DNA from: an uncultured Eubacteriales bacterium
GTDB taxonomy: Bacteria; Bacillota; Clostridia; Oscillospirales; Acutalibacteraceae
Reading direction: 5' to 3'
Assembly: GCA_900322105.1 (NCBI GenBank)
Contig: ONYV01000092.1
Location: forward strand, 1 to 5,712
Length of the DNA stretch: 5,712 bases
The position numbers were made by a program, and so were the translations under genes. A model generated the notes under the pieces. The model did no database searches. It had not been told where the DNA came from and saw only the letters and a program-made list of their open reading frames with translations. This document shows positions 1 to 5,712 of the stretch, in pieces; the first letter of the stretch is position 1, and every line of letters starts with the position of its first letter.

Positions 1-35
1 GAAAATAAATTTCATACAGATATGGAGGAATATAA

Positions 36-548
36 ATGGCTGATAAATCCCTTCCGTCATTCAAGGGTACTCAGGAACAAGAGCAGAAGCTTCTTGAGGT
101 GATCGCAAAGAACAAGGATATTCCGGGTGCTTTGCTGCCTGTTCTGCACGAGGCGCAGGAGATCTACGGTTATCTGCCCATCGAAGTCCAGCAGATGGTT
201 GCTGACGGACTGAATGTTTCACTCAGCGAGGTTTACGGTGTCGCAACCTTCTATTCCCGCTTCAGCCTGACACCCAAAGGAAAGCATCAGATCAGTGTCT
301 GTCTTGGTACAGCCTGCTACGTCAAAGGTTCGGACAAGGTGCTGGAAGAAGTTGAAAAGATGCTTGGCATCAAGAGCGGTGAGTGTACGCCGGACGGACT
401 TTTCTCGATCGATTCCTGCCGCTGCGTCGGCGCGTGCGGACTTGCACCTGTAATGATGATCGATGAAGAAGTTTACGGTAAGCTGACCCCTGCAGAGGTT
501 CATAAAATTATCGCTAACTATATGGCAAAAGAAGGGGGAAGTGTATAA
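36..548 (+). CDS. hydC: Electron-bifurcating [FeFe]-hydrogenase subunit C, NuoE-like [2Fe-2S] protein
   Basis: This 170-residue protein belongs to the NuoE/HydC family of thioredoxin-like [2Fe-2S] ferredoxins. In HydABC complexes it sits beside the flavin subunit HydB in the cytoplasm. Seen: a helical N-terminal part (about residues 15-75, with GALLPVLHEAQEIYGYLP and VYGVATFYSRF, typical of NuoE) and a thioredoxin-like domain. The cluster ligands are Cys89 and Cys94 (CLGTAC), then Cys130 and Cys134 (CVGAC). Cys117 and Cys128 are extra. Length is normal for a stand-alone NuoE-type subunit. The start is secure: GGAGG at 24-28 lies 7 bases before ATG, and a TAA at 33-35 stands directly in frame before it. 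The stop overlaps the hydB start by one base (TAATG), which points to coupled translation. The distinction from a Nuo or formate dehydrogenase subunit rests on the neighbouring hydB and hydA. No promoter is visible in the 35 bases upstream, so the operon probably begins outside the window. Confidence 0.93.
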   Translation: MADKSLPSFKGTQEQEQKLLEVIAKNKDIPGALLPVLHEAQEIYGYLPIEVQQMVADGLNVSLSEVYGVATFYSRFSLTPKGKHQISVCLGTACYVKGSDKVLEEVEKMLGIKSGECTPDGLFSIDSCRCVGACGLAPVMMIDEEVYGKLTPAEVHKIIANYMAKEGGSV

Positions 549-2440
549 TGACTATCGAAGAACTCAATAAGATCAAGGATGAATATGAGGATCTGGTAAA
601 AGTCCGTAAGGTGATCAAAGAAGAAGGCGAGAAGTTAGCCGCCAACACAAAATATCGCAAGCAGGTACTCGTCTGCGGCGGTACGGGCTGTACTTCTTCA
701 GGCAGCAAAAAGGTACTCAAAGCGCTGAACGAATCTCTTGAAAAATACGGACTGCAGGATGAGATCCTTGTGGTACGTACAGGATGCTTCGGTCTTTGCT
801 CCTTAGGTCCGATCATGATCGTCTATCCGGAAGGCTACTTCTACGCTCAGATCAACTCCGAAGGTGTAAAGCGTGTGGTCAAGGAGCACCTCAAAGAAGG
901 CAACGTATGCAGAGACCTGCTCTATCAGGAGACCGTTATCGACGACAATACCATCATCTCTCTTTCCGAGACCAATTTCTATAAAAAGCAGCTTCGTATC
1001 GCTCTGAGAAACTGCGGCGTGATTGATCCTGAAAACATCAAGGAATATATCGCAGTCGACGGTTATCAGGCACTCAATAAGGTGCTGACCACCATGACGC
1101 CCGATGAAGTCATCCAGGAAGTGCTGGATTCAGGACTCAGAGGCAGAGGCGGCGGCGGCTTCCCGACAGGCAGAAAGTGGATGTTTGCAAGAGCGTCCAA
1201 GGGCGACATCAAGTACGTTGCCTGTAACGCAGACGAAGGCGACCCCGGCGCATTCATGGATCGTTCCATCCTCGAAGGCGACCCGCAGTGTATCATCGAA
1301 GCAATGACCATCGCAGGCTATGCCATCGGCGCACAGAAGGGCTTTGTCTATGTTCGCGCAGAGTATCCGATCGCTGTACAGAGACTGACCATCGCTTTGG
1401 AGCAGGCAAGAGAATACGGCTTCCTCGGCAAGAATATCCTCGGTTCTGGCTTTGACTTTGATATCGAGATCCGTCTTGGCGCAGGCGCATTCGTCTGCGG
1501 TGAAGAAACAGCGCTGATGACCTCTATCGAGGGCAACAGAGGCGAGCCGCGTCCCCGCCCGCCGTTCCCGGCTGTCAAGGGTCTGTTCGGCAAACCCACC
1601 GTACTCAATAACGTTGAGACCTATGCTAACATCGCTCAGATCCTGCTCAAGGGCAGCAAGTGGTATTCCTCTATGGGAACAGAGACCAGCAAGGGTACAA
1701 AGGTATTTGCTCTCGGCGGCAAGATCACGAATGTCGGATTGGTAGAGATCCCGATGGGTACGACTCTGAGAGAGATCATCGAAGAGATCGGCGGCGGCAT
1801 TCCGGACGGCAAGAAGTTCAAGGCAGCCCAGACAGGCGGTCCTTCCGGCGGATGTATCCCTGCTGAGCATATCGACACTCCGATCGACTACGACAGCCTG
1901 CTTTCCATCGGTTCTATGATGGGTTCGGGCGGTATGATCATTCTGGACGAAGATTCCTGTATGGTAGATATCGCTAAGTTCTATCTTGAGTTTACCGTTG
2001 ACGAGAGCTGCGGCAAATGTACGCCGTGCCGTGTCGGTACAAGACGTCTTTTGCAGTACCTTGACAAGATCACGCAGGGCAAGGGCGAGCCTGATGATAT
2101 CGAAAAGATCGAAGAGCTTTCACATCATATGCAGAAGTCATCCCTCTGTGCTCTCGGTCAGACCGCACCAAACCCGATTCTTTCCACACTCAAGTTCTTC
2201 AGACAAGAGTATGTTGACCATATCGAAAGCAAAAAGTGTACGGCAGGTGTATGTAAGGCGCTGCTCAGATATGAGATCATTCCTGAGAAGTGTAAGGGCT
2301 GTACGCTCTGCGCAAGAAACTGTCCTGCAAGCGCAATCACAGGCACTGTCAGACAGCCCCATGTTATTGACACCAACAAGTGTATCAAGTGCGGCGTCTG
2401 CATGAACAACTGTAAGTTCGGCGCTATTAAGATAGTATAA
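548..2440 (+). CDS. hydB: Electron-bifurcating [FeFe]-hydrogenase subunit B, NuoF-like FMN/NAD(H)-binding iron-sulfur protein
   Basis: This 630-residue flavin subunit is where NAD(H) should react and where bifurcation is thought to occur in HydABC. Domains in order: an N-terminal thioredoxin-like [2Fe-2S] domain (about 37-120; Cys43, Cys48, Cys80, Cys84); the NuoF core with the glycine-rich NADH-binding stretch GLRGRGGGGFPTGRKW (197-211) and the FMN stretch CNADEGDPGAF (226-236); GAGAFVCGEETAL (311-323); a soluble-ligand-binding-beta-grasp region; the [4Fe-4S] site CGKCTPC (Cys488, Cys491, Cys494) completed by Cys534; and a C-terminal two-[4Fe-4S] ferredoxin domain (Cys582/585/588/592 and Cys612/615/618/622). 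Respiratory NuoF lacks both end domains, so this is the hydrogenase or formate-dehydrogenase-associated form; hydA next door selects hydrogenase. His558, Cys564 and Cys569, perhaps with Cys471, resemble the zinc site described for bifurcating HydB; this is recalled, not aligned. The ribosome binding site is the purine run at 531-540, inside hydC. Confidence 0.95.
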   Translation: MTIEELNKIKDEYEDLVKVRKVIKEEGEKLAANTKYRKQVLVCGGTGCTSSGSKKVLKALNESLEKYGLQDEILVVRTGCFGLCSLGPIMIVYPEGYFYAQINSEGVKRVVKEHLKEGNVCRDLLYQETVIDDNTIISLSETNFYKKQLRIALRNCGVIDPENIKEYIAVDGYQALNKVLTTMTPDEVIQEVLDSGLRGRGGGGFPTGRKWMFARASKGDIKYVACNADEGDPGAFMDRSILEGDPQCIIEAMTIAGYAIGAQKGFVYVRAEYPIAVQRLTIALEQAREYGFLGKNILGSGFDFDIEIRLGAGAFVCGEETALMTSIEGNRGEPRPRPPFPAVKGLFGKPTVLNNVETYANIAQILLKGSKWYSSMGTETSKGTKVFALGGKITNVGLVEIPMGTTLREIIEEIGGGIPDGKKFKAAQTGGPSGGCIPAEHIDTPIDYDSLLSIGSMMGSGGMIILDEDSCMVDIAKFYLEFTVDESCGKCTPCRVGTRRLLQYLDKITQGKGEPDDIEKIEELSHHMQKSSLCALGQTAPNPILSTLKFFRQEYVDHIESKKCTAGVCKALLRYEIIPEKCKGCTLCARNCPASAITGTVRQPHVIDTNKCIKCGVCMNNCKFGAIKIV

Positions 2441-2455
2441 GGAGGTCAAGAATCC

Positions 2456-4204
2456 ATGGAAACAGTACATCTGAAAATAAATAATATTCCTGTGGAAGTC
2501 CCCCAGGGATACACGATTTTACAGGCAGCAAAAGTTGCGAACATTGAGATCCCGACCCTTTGCTATCTGAAAGATATCAACTGCATCGGCGCCTGCCGTG
2601 TGTGTATGGTAGAAGCGAAAAACCGCAGAGGTCTGCTTGCAGCCTGCGTTTATCCTGTAGAAGAAGGACTGGAAGTATTCACCAATACACCCGCTGTTAT
2701 CAAGTCCAGAAAGACGACCATCGAGCTGCTTCTTTCCAACCATAACAAAAAATGTCTGTCTTGTCCGAGAAACCAGCAGTGCGAACTCCAGAAGCTCGCT
2801 GTTGAATACGGCGTAGACGAGGACAGATTCCCCAGCGAAGAGCCGATCTATGAGATCGACAATCTTTCACCCTATATCGTTCGTGATAACAACAAGTGCG
2901 TCAATTGTATGCGCTGCGTTGCTGCCTGTAAGAACGTTCAGTCCATCTCTGTTATCGGTGCAATCCAGAGAGGCTTCAGCGCTCATGTCGGCAGTGCATT
3001 TGATAAGAGCCTCAATCAGGCGCCCTGCGTTGGCTGCGGTCAGTGCGTAGTCAGCTGTCCTGTCGGCGCTTTGACAGAAAAGAGCCAGGAAGACAAGGTC
3101 TGGGACGCTATCGCAGACCCGACAAAGAAAGTTCTGTTCTTTACTGCTCCGTCTATCAAAGCGACCCTCGGCGAGAGCTTTGGTATGCCGATCGGCACGA
3201 ACGTAGAAGGCAAAATGGCTGCTGCGATCAAGCGTCTTGGCGCAAACGTCACCGCTTTCAACATGGACTTTACCGCTGACCTTACCATTATCGAAGAAGC
3301 AAACGAACTGGTTCAGAGGATCAAGAACGGCGGCACACTCCCGATGTTCACTTCCTGCTGCCCCGGTTGGGTCAAGTTCGTTGAGCATTACTATCCGGAA
3401 TTCCTGCCGAATCTCTCCACCTGTAAGTCACCTCAGGCAATGTTCGGTGCAGTTCTGAAAGGCTATTACTGCCAGAAGAACAACATCGACCCGAAAGATG
3501 TCTTTGTTGTCAGCGTTATTCCGTGTACTGCGAAGAAGTTCGAGGTAACCAGACCTCAGCTCCGTTCTGACGAAAACTATGACGATGTAGACGTAGCGCT
3601 CACCACCAGAGAGCTTGCCAGAATGATCAAGCGTGCTGCTATCGACTTCGAGACACTTCCCGAAGAAGACTTTGACACTCCGTTCAATAAGGCAACAGGC
3701 GGCGGCGCAATCTTCGGCGCAACAGGCGGTGTACTGGAAGCTGCGCTCAGAACGGCTGCAAGACTGCTTGACGGCGACTTCAAGAAGATCGACTTTGAAG
3801 AAGTCAGAGGACCCGAAGAAGTGCGTGAAGTCACTTATGAAGTTGCAGGCGTTAAGATCAATGTTGCTGTTACTTCCGGTCTTGGCAACGCCAGAAAGCT
3901 GCTTGAGAAGATCAAGAAGGGCGAAGCAAACTATCAGATGGTAGAGATCATGGCTTGTCCCGGCGGCTGCATCAACGGCGGCGGACAGCCCATCAGAAGC
4001 GACAGCGTCAGCAACTATGTTGACTATAAGGCACTGCGCTCTAAGGCTCTCTATGATTACGATAAGAATGCAGAGTTCAGAGTATGTGACGACAGCCCCG
4101 TCATCAAGATGGTTTATGACGAGTTCTTCAAAGAGCCGGGCGGCGAAAAATCACATCACTATCTGCACACTTCCTATGTTGCAAGAGGCAAGAATTACAC
4201 CTGA
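2456..4204 (+). CDS. hydA: [FeFe] hydrogenase catalytic subunit HydA (group A, trimeric bifurcating type)
   Basis: This 582-residue enzyme catalyses reversible H2 formation from protons and electrons at the H-cluster in the cytoplasm. Domains in order: a plant-ferredoxin-like [2Fe-2S] domain (Cys36, Cys47, Cys50, Cys64); a His-Cys3 [4Fe-4S] site (His96, Cys100, Cys103, Cys109); two ferredoxin [4Fe-4S] clusters (Cys148/151/154/158 and Cys191/194/197/201); and the H-cluster domain (about 225-560). L1 is TSCCPGW (299-305), L2 is IPCTAKKFE (355-363) and L3 is EIMACPGGCINGGGQP (497-512). H-cluster ligands are Cys302, Cys357, Cys501 and Cys505. The proposed proton-path residues of Clostridium pasteurianus CpI all have counterparts two positions later: Cys301, Glu281, Glu284, Arg288 and Ser321. 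L2 has Ile355 in place of the usual Met. There is no C-terminal [2Fe-2S] extension of the Thermotoga kind. GGAGGT at 2441-2446, right after the hydB stop, serves the ATG. Codon use looks strongly biased, as in a highly expressed gene. Maturases HydEFG must be encoded elsewhere. Confidence 0.97.
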   Translation: METVHLKINNIPVEVPQGYTILQAAKVANIEIPTLCYLKDINCIGACRVCMVEAKNRRGLLAACVYPVEEGLEVFTNTPAVIKSRKTTIELLLSNHNKKCLSCPRNQQCELQKLAVEYGVDEDRFPSEEPIYEIDNLSPYIVRDNNKCVNCMRCVAACKNVQSISVIGAIQRGFSAHVGSAFDKSLNQAPCVGCGQCVVSCPVGALTEKSQEDKVWDAIADPTKKVLFFTAPSIKATLGESFGMPIGTNVEGKMAAAIKRLGANVTAFNMDFTADLTIIEEANELVQRIKNGGTLPMFTSCCPGWVKFVEHYYPEFLPNLSTCKSPQAMFGAVLKGYYCQKNNIDPKDVFVVSVIPCTAKKFEVTRPQLRSDENYDDVDVALTTRELARMIKRAAIDFETLPEEDFDTPFNKATGGGAIFGATGGVLEAALRTAARLLDGDFKKIDFEEVRGPEEVREVTYEVAGVKINVAVTSGLGNARKLLEKIKKGEANYQMVEIMACPGGCINGGGQPIRSDSVSNYVDYKALRSKALYDYDKNAEFRVCDDSPVIKMVYDEFFKEPGGEKSHHYLHTSYVARGKNYT

Positions 4205-4229
4205 TCGACTGTGTCTTTCGGTTGATCAG
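4201..4229 (+). other. Hairpin overlapping the hydA stop codon
   Basis: An 11-bp stem pairs 4201-4211 with 4219-4229 across a 7-base loop. Two pairs are G-U in the + strand transcript (4207 with 4223, and 4210 with 4220). The stem contains the hydA TGA stop (4202-4204). No T-run follows, so it is not itself an intrinsic terminator. It may protect the 3' end of the operon mRNA or simply be incidental; no function can be shown from sequence alone. Confidence 0.45.
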
Positions 4230-4237
4230 TAATTAAC

Positions 4238-4280
4238 AAACACGTCGGAGATCTGACTTTCAGGTTTCCGACGTGTTTTT
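4238..4280 (+). terminator. Intrinsic terminator of the hydCBA operon
   Basis: A perfect 12-bp stem (AAACACGTCGGA at 4238-4249 with TCCGACGTGTTT at 4267-4278) continues inward through seven more pairs, two of them G-U, to a 3-base loop at 4257-4259. This gives a 19-bp stem followed by a T-run to 4280. The G-U pairs form only in the + strand RNA (the other strand has A-C mismatches), and the T-run is better on that side. It therefore mainly terminates hydCBA. The outer 12 bp could also work on the minus strand for the convergent sigma factor gene, where the stem is followed by TTTGTTAATT. Confidence 0.88.
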
Positions 4281-4326
4281 CTTTGAATAATAAGCTCACA
4301 AAAGCAATATATGATCCGGCATACAT

Positions 4327-5016
4327 CTACTCTTCATAACGTTTTCGCAGCTTCGACAGCGCTTTTTTCTCGATCCTCGAAACATAAGAGCGTGATATTT
4401 TCAGCCGATCCGCAACTTCTCTCTGCGTCAGGGGCTTTGTCTGCCCAAGACCGTATCTCAAACGAATGATGAGTGTTTCTCTTGGTGTCAGGGATTCCCG
4501 CATGAATTTGCCGAGCTTCTCTGTTTTGAATTTCAGATCCAGTTCATCAACGATAGTGTCATCCTGCGCCATCACGTCCATCAGCGTCAGTGCATTTCCG
4601 TCTGCATCAGAATCGATCTCTTCGTTAATAGAAATATCCAGCGCACTTTTTCGTGTACTACGGAAATACATCAATATCTCGTTTTCAATGCACCTTGACG
4701 CATAGCTGGAGAGCTTGATACTTTTTTCGTCATTGTAAGTATTGACAGCCTTGATGAGCCCGATCGTCCCGATCGACACGAGATCATCAGGGTCGGTGCC
4801 GGTGGCGTAGTATTTTTTCACGATATGCGCGACCAGCCGCAGATTATGCTCGATCAGCTTGTTTTTGGCTTTGCTGTCGCCGCTTTTGATTCTTTGCAGC
4901 AGTTCCTGTTCTTCCTTTCGGCTCAGCGCCTTCGGAAATGCACCTGCATTCGTGACATGAAGGATCAGAAACAACGATATTTGCGACAACATCCCTGAAA
5001 TCAGCTCCAAGATCAT
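4327..5016 (-). CDS. sigK: RNA polymerase sporulation sigma factor, SigK family, with pro-sequence
   Basis: This 229-residue sigma-70 family protein should direct RNA polymerase to late mother-cell sporulation genes. Seen: a hydrophobic N-terminus (about 1-20, MILELISGMLSQISLFLILH) followed by NAGAFPKALS, which resembles the pro-sequence and junction of Bacillus SigK. Region 2 (about 57-122) contains IEHNLRLVAHIVKK, DDLVSIGTIGLIKA and ASRCIENEILMYFR. Region 4 (about 176-225) holds a helix-turn-helix, TQREVADRLKISRSYVSRIEKKAL. Length is normal, with no interruption. The start is supported by GAGGTGAT (5027-5020 on the minus strand) ending 3 bases before ATG; an in-frame TGA lies just upstream. 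In known systems the pro-sequence is removed by the membrane protease SpoIVFB; that this happens here is inferred. The close paralogue SigE is the main alternative, and parts of region 2 look SigE-like. The N-terminal junction, IEHNLRLVAHIVKK and the C-terminal ISRSYVSRIEKKAL favour SigK. The gene is convergent with hydCBA. Confidence 0.87.
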   Translation of the reverse strand: MILELISGMLSQISLFLILHVTNAGAFPKALSRKEEQELLQRIKSGDSKAKNKLIEHNLRLVAHIVKKYYATGTDPDDLVSIGTIGLIKAVNTYNDEKSIKLSSYASRCIENEILMYFRSTRKSALDISINEEIDSDADGNALTLMDVMAQDDTIVDELDLKFKTEKLGKFMRESLTPRETLIIRLRYGLGQTKPLTQREVADRLKISRSYVSRIEKKALSKLRKRYEE

Positions 5017-5052
5017 CTCATCACCTCATCCATATCTATTCTTCTATCTTTC

Positions 5053-5084
5053 TGATTATGAATCATGATATGTCAGAATATAAC
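5053..5084 (-). promoter_or_regulatory. Weak candidate sporulation-type (SigE-like) promoter for sigK
   Basis: On the minus strand GTTATATT (5084-5077) resembles the SigE -35 KMATATT, and CATAATCA (5060-5053) matches the first four bases of the SigE -10 CATACAMT, with a 16-base spacer. Transcription would start near 5045, about 30 bases before the ATG. In Bacillus, sigK is SigE-dependent, which makes this placement sensible. The matches are partial and the spacing is slightly long. No good sigma-A promoter is visible in the same gap. Confidence 0.3.
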
Positions 5085-5116
5085 AAAAACGACCCCGAAC
5101 AAACGGAGTCGTTTTT
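5080..5116 (-). terminator. Intrinsic terminator of the P-loop protein gene
   Basis: A 13-bp stem (5085-5097 with 5104-5116) has a 6-base loop (5098-5103). Position 5094 with 5107 is a C-A mismatch on the + strand but a G-U pair in the minus-strand RNA. On the minus strand the stem ends in a T-run (GTCGTTTTTGTTATA). It lies about 30 bases after the stop of the gene at 5146-5562 and separates it from sigK, so the two minus-strand genes are probably transcribed independently. Confidence 0.85.
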
Positions 5117-5145
5117 TTGTGTAAGATATGAAAATGGTACAGATA

Positions 5146-5562
5146 TCAGATCTTAACGGAGATCGCATCCAGGCTTTCGGGAAGATCCTTTTCATCAGCA
5201 GAGATGAGGAAGGTGAACTTTGTTTCAGACTTAACAGCAAGGAGATTCACTTTCTCGATGAAATCAGAGAGAGCGGTAAAGTCCTGACCGCCGATCTTGA
5301 GAGTAGAGTCGACCAGAACATCTGTGATGTCATAGTTACCGGCGCAAAGACCGCTCAGAAAACCGAAGAAAGCGTCATAACCGTTGATCGCATACTGTTC
5401 TGTATCGAGCAGTCTTGCCTTATGTGTGACATCGTAAGTCAGCTTAGAGCCTTTTTCGATGACAACAACGTTGCCGTCAGAAGACTCAACTGCTTCATTT
5501 GCAAGGTTGATGAGCTTTTTTGTTTTGCCAGAGCCTTTTTTGCCAATAATAAGTGTTACCAT
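5146..5562 (-). CDS. Small P-loop ATP-binding protein of unknown function
   Basis: This 138-residue, probably cytoplasmic protein opens with a beta strand and a textbook Walker A loop, GKKGSGKT (residues 7-14; Lys13 and Thr14 would bind phosphate and magnesium). A hydrophobic strand ending in acidic residues, ITDVLVDST (79-87, Asp81 or Asp85), is a candidate Walker B. FTFLISADEKDLPE (116-129) could be a further core strand. No membrane segment, signal peptide or zinc-binding cysteines are seen. The size fits a minimal single-domain P-loop NTPase. Similar small clostridial proteins are often labelled 'ATP-binding' or 'PilT-like', but nothing here supports a pilus role, and the zinc site and lasso of thymidine kinase are missing. 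AAGGAGG (5577-5571 on the minus strand) lies 8 bases before the ATG, so the start is well supported. It has its own promoter and terminator. Function is not recognised; that it is a real gene is likely. Confidence 0.85.
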   Translation of the reverse strand: MVTLIIGKKGSGKTKKLINLANEAVESSDGNVVVIEKGSKLTYDVTHKARLLDTEQYAINGYDAFFGFLSGLCAGNYDITDVLVDSTLKIGGQDFTALSDFIEKVNLLAVKSETKFTFLISADEKDLPESLDAISVKI

Positions 5563-5586
5563 TGTATTTGCCTCCTTAATAATTGT

Positions 5587-5671
5587 ATTTCAACAAATCG
5601 GAAATACTTCTATAACAAATTTTACAATAAAACAGCAAAGATGTCAATGTATTTTGTCTTTTTGTTGAAAT
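5587..5671. repeat. 11-bp inverted repeat bracketing the P-loop gene promoter
   Basis: ATTTCAACAAA (5587-5597) and TTTGTTGAAAT (5661-5671) are exact inverted copies 63 bases apart. One arm lies upstream of the -35 box and the other in the predicted leader, so they could not pair in the transcript made from this promoter. They could be two operator half-sites, could pair in a read-through transcript from the upstream gene, or could be chance in AT-rich DNA. Confidence 0.5.
5619..5647 (-). promoter_or_regulatory. Strong sigma-A promoter of the P-loop protein gene
   Basis: On the minus strand a perfect -35 TTGACA (5647-5642) is followed by a 17-base spacer and a -10 TAAAAT (5624-5619), five of six to consensus. 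Transcription should start near 5611-5612, giving a leader of about 50 bases with AAGGAGG near its end. The surrounding DNA is AT-rich, unlike the coding regions. Confidence 0.85.
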
Positions 5672-5712
5672 TATTTTAATCTTGCTTCCAGCTCATCTTT
5701 CAAATCTTCATA
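5671..5712 (-). CDS. Probable C-terminal end of an unidentified minus-strand gene (partial)
   Basis: From the window edge, the minus strand reads YEDLKDELEARLK and then TAA (5673-5671). The 13 residues look like a charged C-terminal helix, and composition changes from AT-rich spacer to more coding-like DNA at this point. The gene continues beyond 5712 and cannot be identified from so little. It ends about 108 bases before the P-loop gene start on the same strand. No hairpin terminator follows, so read-through into the P-loop gene is possible. Confidence 0.5.
   Translation of the reverse strand, partial: YEDLKDELEARLK

Noticed and set aside
11..21. CATACAGAT resembling a SigE -10 box before hydC
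   Set aside because: It lies directly before the ribosome binding site, leaving almost no leader, and only 12 bases precede it, so no -35 can be judged.
1130..1870. Long minus-strand open frame (246 codons) inside hydB
   Set aside because: It lies antisense to the conserved NuoF core, has no recognisable motifs, and is explained by the biased codon use of hydB.
2867..3388. Minus-strand open frame of 173 codons inside hydA
   Set aside because: Antisense to the conserved ferredoxin and H-cluster domains; no motif or ribosome binding site supports it.
5146..5562. P-loop protein as thymidine kinase or PilT motility ATPase
   Set aside because: It lacks zinc-binding cysteines and the substrate lasso of thymidine kinase, and lacks the Asp/His boxes and length of PilT.
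5128..5679. Plus-strand open frame of 183 codons at the right end
   Set aside because: It is antisense to the P-loop gene, whose Walker A motif, promoter, ribosome binding site and terminator are all on the minus strand; its tail runs through AT-rich spacer.
1..5712. Mobile element, CRISPR array, tRNA or defence system
   Set aside because: No transposase, direct-repeat array, cloverleaf, attachment site or defence domain was seen; the spacers are short and accounted for by promoters and terminators.

Overview
The window looks like ordinary chromosome of an anaerobic, fermentative Clostridia, most likely a Ruminococcus-like member of the Oscillospiraceae/Ruminococcaceae. Three things suggest this: a trimeric [FeFe]-hydrogenase operon, a SigK-type sporulation sigma factor, and moderate-GC genes with strong AGGAGG-type ribosome binding sites. 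The genus is an inference from family knowledge, not from a database match.

Bases 36-4204 (+ strand) hold a tight three-gene operon, hydC-hydB-hydA. It encodes a NuoE-like subunit, a NuoF-like flavin subunit with two extra ferredoxin clusters, and a large [FeFe] hydrogenase with a full set of accessory iron-sulfur clusters. This is the HydABC layout of electron-bifurcating hydrogenases, which are expected to make H2 by jointly oxidising NADH and reduced ferredoxin during sugar fermentation. All metal-ligating motifs are present. The one notable substitution is Ile where the usual L2 motif MPCxxK of HydA has Met. No maturase (HydE, HydF, HydG) lies in the window. The operon promoter is not visible and must lie before base 1. 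The operon ends in two consecutive hairpins; the second is a strong intrinsic terminator.

Bases 4327-5016 (- strand, convergent with the operon) encode an uninterrupted SigK-family sigma factor that keeps a hydrophobic pro-sequence. This suggests that it is made as an inactive precursor. A weak candidate sporulation-type promoter lies between it and the next gene.

Bases 5146-5562 (- strand) encode a small Walker A P-loop protein of unknown function. It has a near-perfect sigma-A promoter (TTGACA, 17-base spacer, TAAAAT), a strong ribosome binding site and its own terminator. An 11-bp inverted repeat brackets its promoter. The last 42 bases are probably the 3' end of another minus-strand gene that runs off the window.

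I saw no RNA genes, CRISPR arrays, insertion sequences, phage genes or defence modules. The most informative items are the complete HydABC set with its L2 substitution, the pro-SigK gene, and the orphan P-loop gene with its promoter architecture.
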